The notes under the pieces are model-generated. The model worked only from the letters and a program-made list of their open reading frames with translations. It ran no database searches and was not told where the DNA came from. This document shows, piece after piece, positions 17,121-28,300 of a stretch of 64,000 nucleotides of DNA. Position 1 is the first letter of the stretch, and every line of letters starts with the position of its first letter. The DNA is from Zoogloea sp016790385 (lineage in GTDB: Bacteria; Pseudomonadota; Gammaproteobacteria; Burkholderiales; Rhodocyclaceae): NCBI RefSeq assembly GCF_041916735.1, contig NZ_JAYRYY010000001.1. One strand, written 5' to 3'. A program made the position numbers and the translations under genes.

Positions 17121-17963
17121 TCAGCTGGCGATGCCCACGACCAGCGAAGCGCTGTAGCCGTTGCTGGTGGTGCCGCTGATGGACGCCATCTGGAGTTCGG
17201 TGCCGTCGCTGAAGACGTTGTCACTGGCAAAACTGATGGCCGAAAGATTGGCGGCGCTGTTGCCGTAGCCACTGGTGGAGTAGACCTCGTTGCATGTCGC
17301 GGTGGGGAAGGCGATCTGGGATGTCTTTACCTTGTTGGCGGCGCCCGTTGCGCTGGCCAGGCTGGGATAGACCTCGAAGTGCATGTGGGGCATGCGGCCG
17401 GCGTAGCAGCCGGGGAAGATGGTCAGGAAGGTGACTTTGCCGTTGCTGTCGGTCTGCTGCACACCGCGCAGAAAGTTTTCAGCGGTGACCCCGGTGCTGT
17501 ACATGGAGTAGAGGCCGTCGCGGGTGCAATGCCACAGGTAGATGGCGTAGCCGGCGAGGTTTGCGCAGCTTCCCGCGGTGTTGACCAGTTGCAGGGTGAG
17601 CGTGAGGGGAATGCCGGCGGCCGTGCCGCTGGCCCCGGCCACGCTGTTGCGGATGTCACTGCGGACAATGCCCGACAGGCTGAGGGCGTTGGCGATACCG
17701 TTGCTGTTGTAGTTTGAACCGTCGCCGGGGTAGGGGCCGGCCGTCTCTTCGGGAATGATGCTGCAACTGGAGACCGTGCTGCTGCCCTCACTCGAGCCGG
17801 TGGACGTGCCCACGCCGCCGATGCTGACCTCGGCACCACCACCACAGGCGGCCAGCGGCGTGGCGGCACTCGCCATGAGCCAGTGGAGCATCCGGCGACG
17901 GTCAGCGGTGCTGCGCAGGAGGGTGTCCAGATCGGTGGCGAGGGTGGGGCGATGGGCAGGCAT
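17121..17963 (-). CDS. Intradiol ring-cleavage dioxygenase-like lipoprotein, probably Tat-exported
   Basis: 280 residues from the ATG at 17963. The N-terminus has DRRRMLHWLMASAATPLAAC, a twin-arginine-like signal ending in a lipobox cysteine, so export and lipid anchoring are expected. The mature part starts with EETAGPYPGDG, a hallmark of this dioxygenase subfamily. Likely Fe(III) ligands are the Tyr in DGLYSMYS, the Tyr in CYAGR and the two His in PHMHFEV. Known intradiol enzymes split catechols between the hydroxyls. This extracytoplasmic group has unknown substrates. It sits between gspC and truC on the same strand as both; whether it is a type II cargo is only a guess. Confidence 0.78.
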   Translation of the reverse strand: MPAHRPTLATDLDTLLRSTADRRRMLHWLMASAATPLAACGGGAEVSIGGVGTSTGSSEGSSTVSSCSIIPEETAGPYPGDGSNYNSNGIANALSLSGIVRSDIRNSVAGASGTAAGIPLTLTLQLVNTAGSCANLAGYAIYLWHCTRDGLYSMYSTGVTAENFLRGVQQTDSNGKVTFLTIFPGCYAGRMPHMHFEVYPSLASATGAANKVKTSQIAFPTATCNEVYSTSGYGNSAANLSAISFASDNVFSDGTELQMASISGTTSNGYSASLVVGIAS

Positions 17964-18037
17964 GGGGGCTCCGGGGCAGGGTTGCGGGTTGGAGCCGAGT
18001 ATAGGCAGGGGCGATGTAAAGGCCTGTTGCCCGGGCG

Positions 18038-18781
18038 TTAAGGGGTGTAAAGAGTCGGCCCGAGGGCCGGTCCCCAGCCCAGGGCGTCCACGACCCGGGC
18101 GAAGTCGCCATCCACGGGGGCCACAAGGTCGAGGGGGCGGCCATCCACGGGGTGGCTCAGCCGCATCCGGGTGCACGCCAGCAGCATGCGCTGGCAGCCG
18201 AAGAGCTCCTGAAACAGCCGATTGTGGCGGCCCTTGCCGAAGGTGGCGTCGCCGATGATTGGGTGGGCGATGTGCTTGAGGTGGCGGCGGATCTGGTGGC
18301 GGCGGCCCGTCAGCGGGTTCAGCTCGACCAGGGCGTAGCGGCTGGTCGGGTAGCGATCGACGGTGTGGGGCAGCTCGCAGGTGGCGAGCCGGCGGTAGTC
18401 AGTGACGGCGCTCTGGGCGTCGTCTGAACTGCGGCTGCCAACCCACTCGGCGTCGTCGCGGCGGCGGGTCAAGGGGTGGTCGATACGTCCCTGCTCGGGC
18501 GGGTGGCCGCGCACCACCGCGAGGTAGGTCTTGTCCACTTCCTGACGCTCGAACTGCCCGCCCAGGGCGCGGGCGGTGTCCTTGTCGAGGGCAAATACCA
18601 GCACGCCCGAGGTGCCCCGGTCGAGACGCTGGGCCGGGTATACATGGCGCCCCAGCTGGTCGCGCAGCAGTTGCACGGCAAAGCGGGTTTCGTGGCGATC
18701 GAGCTCGCTGCGATGCACGAGCAGCCCGGAGGGCTTGTGGATGACCACCATGTGGTCGTCCTGGTGAAGGATGGGGAGCAT
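18038..18781 (-). CDS. truC: tRNA pseudouridine(65) synthase
   Basis: 247 residues from the ATG at 18781. It matches TruC over its length: MLPILHQDDHMVVIHKPSGLLVHRS at the start, catalytic Asp54 in RLDRGTSG, RYPTSRYALVELNPLTGRRHQIRRH, HPIIGDATFGKGRHN and a C-terminal ALGWG. TruC modifies U65 in the T stem of certain tRNAs. It is the last gene of the leftward adhesin-export cassette, 26 nt after the M50 fusion gene, and is probably co-transcribed with it without a functional link. Longer upstream starts fall inside the M50 gene in another frame. Confidence 0.92.
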   Translation of the reverse strand: MLPILHQDDHMVVIHKPSGLLVHRSELDRHETRFAVQLLRDQLGRHVYPAQRLDRGTSGVLVFALDKDTARALGGQFERQEVDKTYLAVVRGHPPEQGRIDHPLTRRRDDAEWVGSRSSDDAQSAVTDYRRLATCELPHTVDRYPTSRYALVELNPLTGRRHQIRRHLKHIAHPIIGDATFGKGRHNRLFQELFGCQRMLLACTRMRLSHPVDGRPLDLVAPVDGDFARVVDALGWGPALGPTLYTP

Positions 18782-18807
18782 GGCCGGGAGGATAACCCGC
18801 CCGGGGC

Positions 18808-20907
18808 TTACCAGCCCGACTCCCGCACCAGCACGGCGACGGCTGCCTTGAAGTAGCGACCAAGCTGCGACTGGCCTTCGCCGCGCACCACCACCTGACC
18901 ACGCAGGACCGACAGGCTGGCCGGCGGTGGCCCGTCCACGTCCAGGGTGACCCGGAACACCGCCCGCTCCGGAATCAGCCGCTGGTCGTGTTGCCGCACC
19001 AGGATGGCGCCGCCGTTGGGGCTGGCCAGGGCCGGGTCGCCCAGGGTGTGGGTGGCGTCCCGTTCGACGGCGCTGACGCGCAGGCCGAGCACGGGTTGGC
19101 CGGGGGCTTCGGGGTAGAAGTGTCCGCCGTTGCCCACCTGAACCCGCTCCAGGTCCTGCTCTTCCAGATAGGTCTCGACCCGCCAACGGGACGGGTCCGC
19201 CAGCACGGCGAGGCGGGTGGACTTGCCCACCCAGTCGCCGGGTTGGAGGTCGGGCTGCGGGTCCAGCCAGACGCCGTCAAAGGGCGCAAGGGGCGCAAGC
19301 CGTGCGCGCTCGGTGGCGATGCCCTCCTGTTCCTCGGCAACGCGGCGGGCCTCTTCGCGCAACAGGGGCAGGTCGGCGTGCTTTTCTGGGGTGACGGCGG
19401 CCATCTCGAGTTGGCGCGCGAGGCTTGCGGCGCGGGCCGAGGCAAGCTGCGCCCGGGCCTCAAGCTCGGGGGCTTCGAGGGCAAACAGGGGGGCGCCGGC
19501 CTGGATCGGCGTGCCATGGGCGGGCAGGGGGCCGGTGAGGCGGGCGGGACCAGGGCTGTAGAGCGTCAGGCTGCGCTCGGGTTTGAGCATGCCCTGACTT
19601 TCGATCAGAAAGCCCAGGGGTAACAGCCCGAGGGCCACGATGGCGGCCGCCGCACCCAGCCACAACCGGTCACGGCCACGCGAACGAATGGCCGGCCAGC
19701 GCTGGCGCCATTCACCAAGCTCGGATCTGAGAGGCATGAGGATGAACCAGGCGATTTCGACGGCAAACAGGAAGAGTCCGAGGAGCTTGAAGAACAGGTG
19801 ATAGACGAGCAGGGCGATGCCCAGGAACAGCACCAGACGATACAGCCAGGTGATCCAGGCAAAGACGATCATGAAGCGCTGCCGCGCCGGCGGGAGAACC
19901 TCGGGGCGTTCCTCGCCCAGATCGAACAGGATCTCCCGCAGCTTCCAGCGGGCCAGGGCGAAGGCGCGGGCGTGCAAGTTGGGGAGGTCCAGCCAGTCGG
20001 AGAGGAGGAAGTAGCCGTCGAAGCGCAGGAAAGGGCTGGCGTTGACCGCGAGGGTGGTGATCCAGGTGGTGGTGGCCAGCAGGAAGGCAGCGTTGCGGGC
20101 GGTGCCATCGGGCAGCAGGGTCCAGGCGAGGGTGGCCCAGGCGGCGATGCCCAGCTCGGTGAGCACGCCGGCGGCGCCCACCTGGAGGCGGTCTCGGCGA
20201 TGGGGCAGCTTCCAGGCGTCATTGACATCGGTGTAGGCCACCGGCCACAGGACCAGGAAGGCCACCCCCATGGCTGGCACCCGGCAGCCCAGGCGCCGGG
20301 CGGTAAAGGCGTGGCCGAATTCGTGGAGGATCTTCACCCCGATCAACACCGCCAGATAGGCCTTGGCGCCGTTCCAGTCGAGGCTGCCCACCAGGGTATG
20401 GCGAAAGTGTTCCCACTGGCGTGACACTCCCAGCACCCCGAGCACCAGGGCCAGCAGGCTGAGGTAGGCGAAGTGCGGGCTGAAGAAGGGGGCCACCAGG
20501 GGGGCGGCGCGTTGCAGCCAGGGGTCGGGGCGCCACAGGGGCACCCGGAAGAACAGATAGTGGTGGAGCAGCCACGACCCCGCCGAGCGGCGGCGGCCCC
20601 GGGCGGCCAGGTCGAGGCGCCGGGTGTCCATGGCGGTGGTGCATTGGAGGAGCTCGCTGCGGCCCAGGAAGTCGAGCACGGCTTCCACGTCCTGGCTGTC
20701 GAGGGCCATGGGGGCGTGGCTGCTGGCTTCGGCGGCCACCTGGGCGGGGCTGCCGGCGTGCCAGTGGCTGAGGATCAGGAAGGTGGGCCAGTCGATGCGG
20801 AAGAAGCGGTTGCCGGAAGGGTCCTGGAGCGTCCAGGTAGGGGCGCCGTCGGCGCTGGCGGGGCCGGGGTGCAGGCGCAGCTCTTCGCGCAAGGCAGGCA
20901 GGCCCAT
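18808..20907 (-). CDS. M50 site-2-protease-like membrane protein fused to a HlyD-type adaptor domain
   Basis: 699 residues. The N-terminal 100 residues look like a small winged-helix or PqqD-like domain (RFFRIDWPTFLILSHW). Several membrane segments follow between about 140 and 435. The M50 zinc motif HEFGH is at 195-199 and the second S2P motif, NASPFLRFDGYFLLSDW with Asp297, at 289-305; all three expected metal ligands are present. From about 440 there is a HlyD/biotinyl-lipoyl-like periplasmic part with a short helical hairpin (480-535) and barrel strands. It starts 3 nt after the GAF-HlyD gene. By analogy it would be the inner-membrane part of an export complex; whether it cleaves a substrate is unknown. 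Confidence 0.85.
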   Translation of the reverse strand: MGLPALREELRLHPGPASADGAPTWTLQDPSGNRFFRIDWPTFLILSHWHAGSPAQVAAEASSHAPMALDSQDVEAVLDFLGRSELLQCTTAMDTRRLDLAARGRRRSAGSWLLHHYLFFRVPLWRPDPWLQRAAPLVAPFFSPHFAYLSLLALVLGVLGVSRQWEHFRHTLVGSLDWNGAKAYLAVLIGVKILHEFGHAFTARRLGCRVPAMGVAFLVLWPVAYTDVNDAWKLPHRRDRLQVGAAGVLTELGIAAWATLAWTLLPDGTARNAAFLLATTTWITTLAVNASPFLRFDGYFLLSDWLDLPNLHARAFALARWKLREILFDLGEERPEVLPPARQRFMIVFAWITWLYRLVLFLGIALLVYHLFFKLLGLFLFAVEIAWFILMPLRSELGEWRQRWPAIRSRGRDRLWLGAAAAIVALGLLPLGFLIESQGMLKPERSLTLYSPGPARLTGPLPAHGTPIQAGAPLFALEAPELEARAQLASARAASLARQLEMAAVTPEKHADLPLLREEARRVAEEQEGIATERARLAPLAPFDGVWLDPQPDLQPGDWVGKSTRLAVLADPSRWRVETYLEEQDLERVQVGNGGHFYPEAPGQPVLGLRVSAVERDATHTLGDPALASPNGGAILVRQHDQRLIPERAVFRVTLDVDGPPPASLSVLRGQVVVRGEGQSQLGRYFKAAVAVLVRESGW

Positions 20908-20910
20908 GAT

Positions 20911-22302
20911 TTACAGCCCGACAAACTGGCGCGCCGCCGCGAGGGGGCGTCGCAGCAGCCACCAGGCCAGGGGCGTGTAGCCCCCCGAGACCTTGACGGT
21001 GCCCTTGAGGCCGATGCGGGGGCGGGGCGAGCCGTCGGCCAGATCGGCGCGGAGCCGGTAGGCAAAGCTGCCGTCGGGCCGCTGTTGGGCTTCGTGGGCG
21101 ACGTAGCGCAGGCGGGCATCAACGGGGTCGAGGGGTGAGGTGTTGAGATAGAGGCGTACCGGCGCGCCCGGCTCCAGATCGATGGCGTCGCCCAGGGCCA
21201 GCCATGCTTCAAGCTCCTCGTCGCCTTCGGTGGCCAGGGTGGCGAGCCGCTCGCCGGTCACCACCGGGCGCCCTATCCATTCGGAGGGTGCGTCCATCAG
21301 CACGATGCCGTCGGCGGGGGCGGTGAGCGTCGCACGCTCGGTCTGCTGACGCAGGTAGGCCACCTCGGCTTCCTTCTCGCCGATGCTGCCCTGCACCGTG
21401 GCCAGGCGGCTTTTGCTCTTGGTGTCGAATAGCGCCTGCTGGGCCTGCTGGCGATATTCGGCCTGGGCGGTGGCGAGGGTCTGGTTGGCCACGGCGAGGC
21501 GGGCTTCGAGGCCCGCCTTGTCGAGGGAGAAGAGGGCGGTGCCGGCCTTGACCTTCTGGTTGGGGGTGACGAGCACCTGATCGACCACGCCGTCCATGGG
21601 GGCCCGCACTACGCTGGGGTGGGCCGGCACGAGTTCGCCGGGGGCGAGGACGCTGAGGCGGACCGGAAAGAGCAGCACCGCAGTCAGGGCGAGCACATAG
21701 CGCAGGCCCTGGCGGGTGCGCAGGGCGGCGAGGGTGGCGGGTAGTCGGGCGGGGGCGAAGGCCTGGGCGTTTTGGCGCAGGGTGCGCGTCAGGCGAGCGC
21801 CGAGGGTGTCCCTGGTGAGGGCAAGGCGGGCGTGATGCCAGGTGGCCGCCCATTCGCCCAGCAGTGCGGCTTCGGCGTCCTGCCAAGTGTCGTCCCGGGC
21901 CAGCAGCAGGCCGGAGGCGGGGCCCGTGGGCAGCCACAGGGCGTGGGCCGGGAGCCAGTCGTCCCACTCGGCAGCCAGCTCGGCCGGCAGGTCGGCAGGC
22001 CGGGGCAGGAGAGGGTGCCCTCCAGCCTGGTCGTGGAGCACCGGGCACAGGCGTGCCAGCCACTGCACAAAGGGGGTGTTGGGGTCGGTCTGGCTGAGGC
22101 CGGACAGGGCCGCCACGCCACCCTCCCACCACAGGGTGGCCTGGCGGTAGGGGGCGAGCTGGAAGCTCTCGTTGGCCAGGATGAAATCGAGTTCGGCGGG
22201 GGTGGCGGCCTCGCGGGCGCGCCGCCCCAGCATGTGCAGGGTGGCCAGCCTGCCGAGGGCGGCGGCGTCGCCCACGGCCAGATCGTTGTCGTGCATGCTC
22301 AA
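20911..22302 (-). CDS. GAF-like domain / HlyD-family inner-membrane adaptor
   Basis: 463 residues. Residues 25-175 have the look of a GAF domain (AATPAELDFILAN...YRQATLWWEGG, then WLPTGPASGLLLARD). One transmembrane helix is at about 201-220 and a HlyD adaptor follows: first lipoyl half PGELVPAHPSVVRAPMDGVVDQVLVTPNQKV, alpha hairpin 262-325, second lipoyl half ATLTAPADGIVLMDAPSEWIG, then barrel strands. Such adaptors bridge an inner-membrane transporter and a TolC channel. A cytoplasmic sensor-like domain on an adaptor is unusual. The ATG overlaps the stop of the giant gene (ATGA), which points to coupled translation. Confidence 0.85.
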   Translation of the reverse strand: MSMHDNDLAVGDAAALGRLATLHMLGRRAREAATPAELDFILANESFQLAPYRQATLWWEGGVAALSGLSQTDPNTPFVQWLARLCPVLHDQAGGHPLLPRPADLPAELAAEWDDWLPAHALWLPTGPASGLLLARDDTWQDAEAALLGEWAATWHHARLALTRDTLGARLTRTLRQNAQAFAPARLPATLAALRTRQGLRYVLALTAVLLFPVRLSVLAPGELVPAHPSVVRAPMDGVVDQVLVTPNQKVKAGTALFSLDKAGLEARLAVANQTLATAQAEYRQQAQQALFDTKSKSRLATVQGSIGEKEAEVAYLRQQTERATLTAPADGIVLMDAPSEWIGRPVVTGERLATLATEGDEELEAWLALGDAIDLEPGAPVRLYLNTSPLDPVDARLRYVAHEAQQRPDGSFAYRLRADLADGSPRPRIGLKGTVKVSGGYTPLAWWLLRRPLAAARQFVGL

Positions 22303-25300
22303 ACCGGCAGTGTGGCCTTGCGGGCCGCGAGAGCACGGGCCTGGGCCACCAGGCGGTCACGCTCGGCCGATTGTCCGCCGTGGCCGGCCTGCTTGAGCTG
22401 GGCGCTGAAGCCTGGCCGGGCGGGCTTGTCGGTGCCGTCTGCGGCCGGGGCGAGGCTGGTGCTGCGCGTCAGGCGCCCGTCGCCGCCCACCCGGATACGG
22501 AAGATGACCTCAACCTGGTTGCCGTTCTGGTCACGGGCGATCACGCGGATCTCCACCTCGCCGCTGAAGCCAGCCGGTGGCGTGCCCCGGAATAGACCCA
22601 TGCGCGGATCGAACTGCAACCAGCCGGGCAAGGGGGCGCCGTTGCTGCGGGTGACCGTGAGGCTGATGATGGCGTCCTGACGGGAATGGGCAAAGGCGTC
22701 GTTGGGGATCGGCACCTCGAACTGACGGCCTCTTTCCTCGATCACCGTATCGGGGATGCCCCGGTTGACGAGCAGAGTGGCGCCAGCGGCGGCGGCGCCG
22801 CCGCCGCTGGCGTCGGAGCGCAGCACCACAATAGGGAAGCCCTCGGAGCGGGTGCGGATGCCAAAGTCGCCCAAGGCGTCGTCGGCGAGTTGGCGCAGGT
22901 TGGAGAGCTGCTGGTCGCCCATTGGATCGTTGCGCACCGGATCCTGGGCGGCGAGCACCGTGGGGGCGGCCGGCGGCGTCACGGTGGGGGTGAGGCTGGG
23001 AGTGGGTGGCGGGGTGAGCGGTGGCGGGGGCACGATGGGCTGCGGTTCGGGCAGCGGCTGCTGCTGGCGGGGCGGCGGCACGTCGTTGATGACGAGCTCG
23101 TCGCGGCTCGTGTCGGCGCTGCTGTTGCCCGCCAGGTCGGTGATGCGGGCCTCGACGCTGTGGACCCCCGGCGTGAGCGGTACATCCGCTGGCAGTTGCA
23201 GGGTCCAGCGGCCGCCGCTGAAGCTCAGGTGGCCGTCGCCGTCGGTGTAGGTGCGCCCGTCAATGCTGACGCTGAGGCGTTCGCCTGGGCTGACCTCGGC
23301 GGTGCCCGTGAGCGTGGGGGTGAGGAGGGTGGTGCTCAGCGGATCAACCGTGGGTGCCGCCGGCGGGGTGGTGTCCAGGGTGACGCTGCGGGTGCTGGCC
23401 GGGCCGCTCAGATTGGCGCCGGGATTGCTGACCCGGGCCTGGAGCGTCCAGCTGTCGGCGTGGGCATTGGGGTCGGTGGCGGTCCAGGTGGTGCCGGTGA
23501 CAGTAGCGAGGGTCCAGGTCTGGCCGCCGTCAAAGGACAGCTCGACCACCTCGTCGGGCGCCAGGGGCGCGCTCAGGCGGCCGGCGACGCCACGGCCGGC
23601 GCTGCCGTCGGCGGTGATGAAGTCGTTGTCGGAGGCGCCGCTGTCCTTGTCCATGCGGTCGATGAGAACCGTCTGGGTGGGGGCGGTGGCCTCCTGCACG
23701 TCGGTGACGCTCACGGTGACGGTCTGGGTCGCCACATTGCCGTCACCGTCGGTGGCCCGCACCTCCACCACATAGGTGTTGTTGGCGGCGCCGTCACCCA
23801 CATCGAGGGGGGTCTCGAAGTCGGGCGCCGAGACAAAATGCAGGGCGCCCGAGGCGTCGATGCTGAAACGCGCAGCGTCGCTGCCGGCGAGGCTCCAGCT
23901 CACACTCTCGGTGGCGGTGAAGGTGGTGACAGGCAGCGTGTTCTCCGGGATCGCCGTGGCGCTGGTGGCCGCGCCCCGGCCCCCCGAGGGGCCGGTTATC
24001 TGCGGTGCGACGGGCAGCGGCGGGGGGACGTCGACGGTGAGCACCCGGCTGACCGAATTGCTGCTGGCGCTGCCGTCGCTAAGCTGGAAGCTGATCGTGC
24101 GCGGGGCGGTGGATGGGCTGCCGGCGATGTTGTCGTAGGTGACGCTGCGCAGGGCGGCCTGCCACTGGGCCAGGGTGGCGGTGGCGCCGGCGGAGGTCAG
24201 GGTGAGCACACCGGTGCCGCTGTCGTAGCTGGCGCTGATGTTGCCCATGGTGGTGTTGCCGACGTTGGTGAAGGCGAGCACGTCCTGACCGCTCTGGAAG
24301 TTGCCGGTGAGGCTGACCGTGGCGCTGGCCAGGGTGGTGTTGTCCACGTCGGCCACGGTGATGCCGTCATCCACCTGCACGGCGCTGGCACCGGCCACGA
24401 AGGCGGCATTTCCGGTGCTGGCGGTGGCGACGGGTGGGTCATTGTCGGCGGTGACGCTGAGGGTCACCGTGGCGCTGTCGGTGCGTGCGCCGCCGGAGCC
24501 GGTGTTGCCGTTGTCGTCCACAGCGATGTTCAGGACCACGTCGGCGGTGGCGTTGCTGGCGGTGAGGAAGCTGACGTTGCTACCGGCAATGAAGCTGTTG
24601 ATGTTGCCGATGCTGCCGCTCAGAACGAGGGCGCTGGCGGTGCCGCCGACGGTCACGCCGCCGCCGGAGACGGCGCTGAGACTGCCGCTGGCCACCGACA
24701 GGGTGACGCTGACCGACGCTCCGCCGGCATCCGGATCGCTCAGGCTGATGCCGGTGATGGCGCTCGAAACGTCTTCGGTCACGCCGATGCTGGCCGGGGC
24801 GGTGATGGCCGGGCTGTCGTTGGCCGCGGTGAGGGTGACCAGCCGCGTGACGGCGGTGCTGCTGTCGGTGCCGTCATCGACGCTGAAGCTCACCGTGCGG
24901 GAGCTGGTGGCGGGCGTGTCCGAGGTGTTGGTGTAGGTGACGCTGCGCAGGGCGGTCTGCCATTGGGCCAGGGTGGCGGTGGCGCCTGCGGAGCTCAGGG
25001 TGAGCACACCGGTGCCGCTGTCGTAGCTGGCGCTGATGTTGCCCATGGTGGTGTTGCTGACGTTGGTGAAGGCGAGCACGTCCTGACCGCTCTGGAAGTT
25101 GCCGGTGAGGCTGACCGTGGCACCGGCCAGGGTGGTGTTGTCTGCGTCGCTGACGGTCAGGCCCGCGTCGACCACCACCGGGGTGGAGGCCGTGTCGGCG
25201 CCTTCGATGAAACTGGTCGATCCGCCCGAGGTGGCGATCACCGGGGCCTGGTTGGCGCCTCCGGCGGTGCGGAAATCGACGGTGGTGCTGTCGGCGATGC

Positions 25301-28300
25301 CGGCGTAGGCGTTGCCGGCCTGATCGATGACGGCGCCCGCATCCACGCGGATGTAGTACAGGGTGCCGGCGTCCAGGTCGGTGCCCGGGTTGAGGGTGAG
25401 GCTGTTGCCGGCAAAGGCGATGTGCCCGAGGGGGGCACCATTGCTGTCGGTCAGGGAGCCCAGCCCGGTGCTGACGTTGTAGCTCTCCACCAGGCTGTCG
25501 TCGCTGGCCCGGTAGAGGCTGACGATGCCGGAGCCGGGGCGCACATTGCGATCGAAGCTCAGGCTCAGGTTGGCATCGACGGCGACGCCGGTGGCGTTGT
25601 CGGCGGGGCTGCTGCCGGTAAGCAGGGGCGCCGTGGCGGCCACGATGGTCATGCTGCGCAGGGCGTGCTGGCCACCAACTTCGGCATCGAGGGTGTAGGT
25701 GCCGGCGGGGAGTCCGGTGGTGGGGGTGCTCCATCCGCCGCTGCCGGCGTCGGCCGGGACACTGAAGCTGGCGACGACGATGTCGTTGGCATCCTTGATG
25801 AGTACATTGACGGTGGCACCCGGGGTGGCCGTGCCCTGGATGGAGATACTGTCGTCCCGGGTGATGAAGTCAGCCACTTCGCCGGTGTCCTCGCTGATGG
25901 CGTCGATGGACACCACGGCGTTGCGGACGTGGTTGATGGTGGCCGTATCAGCGTAGGTGTTGCCGCCATCGTCGGTGTGGGTGGCGGTGACGGTGATGGG
26001 GCCGGCCGCCAGTGACGAGAGGTTGAGGCTGGCCAGGGACCAGCTGTTGCCGCTGACCGTGGCGGTGTCGTAGAGGGTGGTGACCCCATCGGTGATGGCC
26101 ACGCTGAGGGTCTTGCCGTCGGCGAGGCCGGTGGTGATGCCGCGCACCACCACGCTGTCGTCTTCGGTGGCGTCGAGGACGCCGTCGGGGGTGCCGCTCC
26201 AGTCGAGGGGCTCGCTCACGGTCACGGTGGGCGCGTTGGCGTCGATGACGAGGGGGCGTGCAGCCGAGGCACTGTTGCCGGCCGGGTCGGTGGCGGTGGC
26301 GACGAGGCCCAGGGTGCTGCCGGGCGGGTAGCTTTGGGTGGGGCCGCTGCCGCCATTGGCGCCCGGGTTGGCGGTGTCCACGCGCCAGGTGCCATCGGGC
26401 TGGACGATGGCGGTGTAGAGGTAGGTTGGGCCGCCAGGGATGTTGTCCGGGTCAATCTCGAGGGTGATGGTGCTGCCGGCCGCGAGGTCGGTGGTGCCGG
26501 TGATGAGGGGCTGGTCGGTGGGGGTGCGGTTGCCCGAGGTGAAGGCGATTTCGGGCGGGGTGCGATCGATGTTCAGGGTCTGGGTGTCGATGCCCTGATT
26601 GCCGGCCGGGTCGGTGGCGGTGGCGCGCACCGGCGTGATGCCGCCGAGGCCACCTTCGGGGAGGGCGCCGCTGGTGGGGGCGAGGCTGCCGGTGTCCACC
26701 GTCCAGCTGCCATCGGGGGCAATGGTGGTCTGGTAGATCAGGTCGTAGCTGCTGTTGTTGTCGGTGTCGATCTCGAGGGTCAGCAGGGTGCCGGCGGGCA
26801 TGCCGCTCGTGCTGCCGCTGATCACCGGGGTGGTGTCGCCGGTCAGGATGCTGGGGCCGCCGGTGATGTCCACGGTGGCGACGGTGTCGATGACAAGCTC
26901 CTGGGTGCTCAGGTCGGTGCGGCTGTCGGGGCCGCTGCGGCTGACCGTGGCGGTGACGTGGTAGGTGCCATCGGCCAGGGGCACGGTGGTCAGGGACCAG
27001 GTGTTGCCCGTGATGCTGAGGTTGCCGTTGCCGACCGAATACGTGGTGCCGTTGATGAGGACGGCGAGGGTGTCGCCGGGCAGGTTGGTCCAGGTTCCGG
27101 TGACCGTGGCGGTGCTGCTGTTCGACAGGGTCGGGGTGACGGCGGGGATATCGAGGGCGGTGACGGTGGTGCTGTTGCCGTAGGCGTTGGTGGCAGTGGC
27201 GGTGATGCGCGCCCAGGGGGTCAGGCCGTCGGCGGGCAGGCTGCCCGACGTCGGGGTGGCGCTGGCGGTGTCCACCGACCAGGTTCCGTCGTTTCGGGCC
27301 GTGGCGGCGTAGCTGAGGCTGTTGGCGGTGCCGGGGTCGTTGTCGGGGTCGATGCTCACCACGATGGGGGCGCCGGCCGGCAGATTGGTGGTGCCGGTGA
27401 TGACCGGGCTGCGGCTGGTCGCCAGGGCGTCGGCGTTGATGGTGAGGCTGGGGGCCGCGGCAGCCACCGTGGTGTTGAAGGGCTGGGTGGCGCTGGCGTC
27501 AGCGTTGCCGCGGCCGGTGCTGGTGCCGGTGGCAACGTGGCTGGCGACCGTGACACCGATGTCGCCGCTGCTGTCGGCGTCCGGGGTGACGACCAGGGTG
27601 TAGGTGTCGGCGTCGATGCTGCTGAAGCTGCCCTTGCTGCCGTTGGTCACCGTGATGTCATCAACGGTGAAACCGGAGACACCTTCGGAGAACTGGAAGG
27701 TGAAGGTGACCGGGCCGGCGGCGCTGCCGGGCGTGTCGTCGGTGATGTCCAGGGTGGGGGTGAGCAGGGACAGGGTGGGTAGGGCCACGTCACTGATGGT
27801 GATGGCCGGGGACGCGGAGGTGTCCTGGGCCGATGCGGTGACGGTGAGCTGCCCGTTCAGCAGGCTCTGGATTTGGGCCTTGCTGAGATTGACCGTCCAA
27901 GTGCCACCCGAGTAGCTGCCAGTGGCGGTGAAGTTGGCGCCGGTACCGGCGTCGCCGTCGTCCACGGCCAGGGTGACGGTGCCCGACCCGGCGAGGGTGG
28001 TGGTGCCGGTGATGGCAAGGCCGGAGCCGATCTCGTTGACGGTGATGGTGTTGTCGCCGGCGATGGTGCCGATGGCGATCGAGGAGGTGACAGCGTTGGC
28101 GGCCACGTATTGGGTGACCTGGGCCGTGCCGACGATGTTCTTGGCGACATCGGTGGCGGGCGCGGTGGTGGGTGCCACGCGAATGATGATGTTGCCTGAA
28201 GCGCCCGAAACCAGGTTGCCGCTGGTGGTCACGCTCCAGTCGCCGCTGGCGTTGGTGGTGGTGGTCCAGGTGCCCACCGTGGTGGTGTCGGTGTCATTGC

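Noticed and set aside
22686..26015. A 1,109-codon open frame on the plus strand opposite the giant adhesin gene (with others at 26334-27782 and 30027-31571)
   Set aside because: It is antisense to well-recognised Ig and cadherin modules. Its Gly/Ala/Val/His-rich low-complexity translation is what GC-rich antisense frames give, and it has no recognisable domain.
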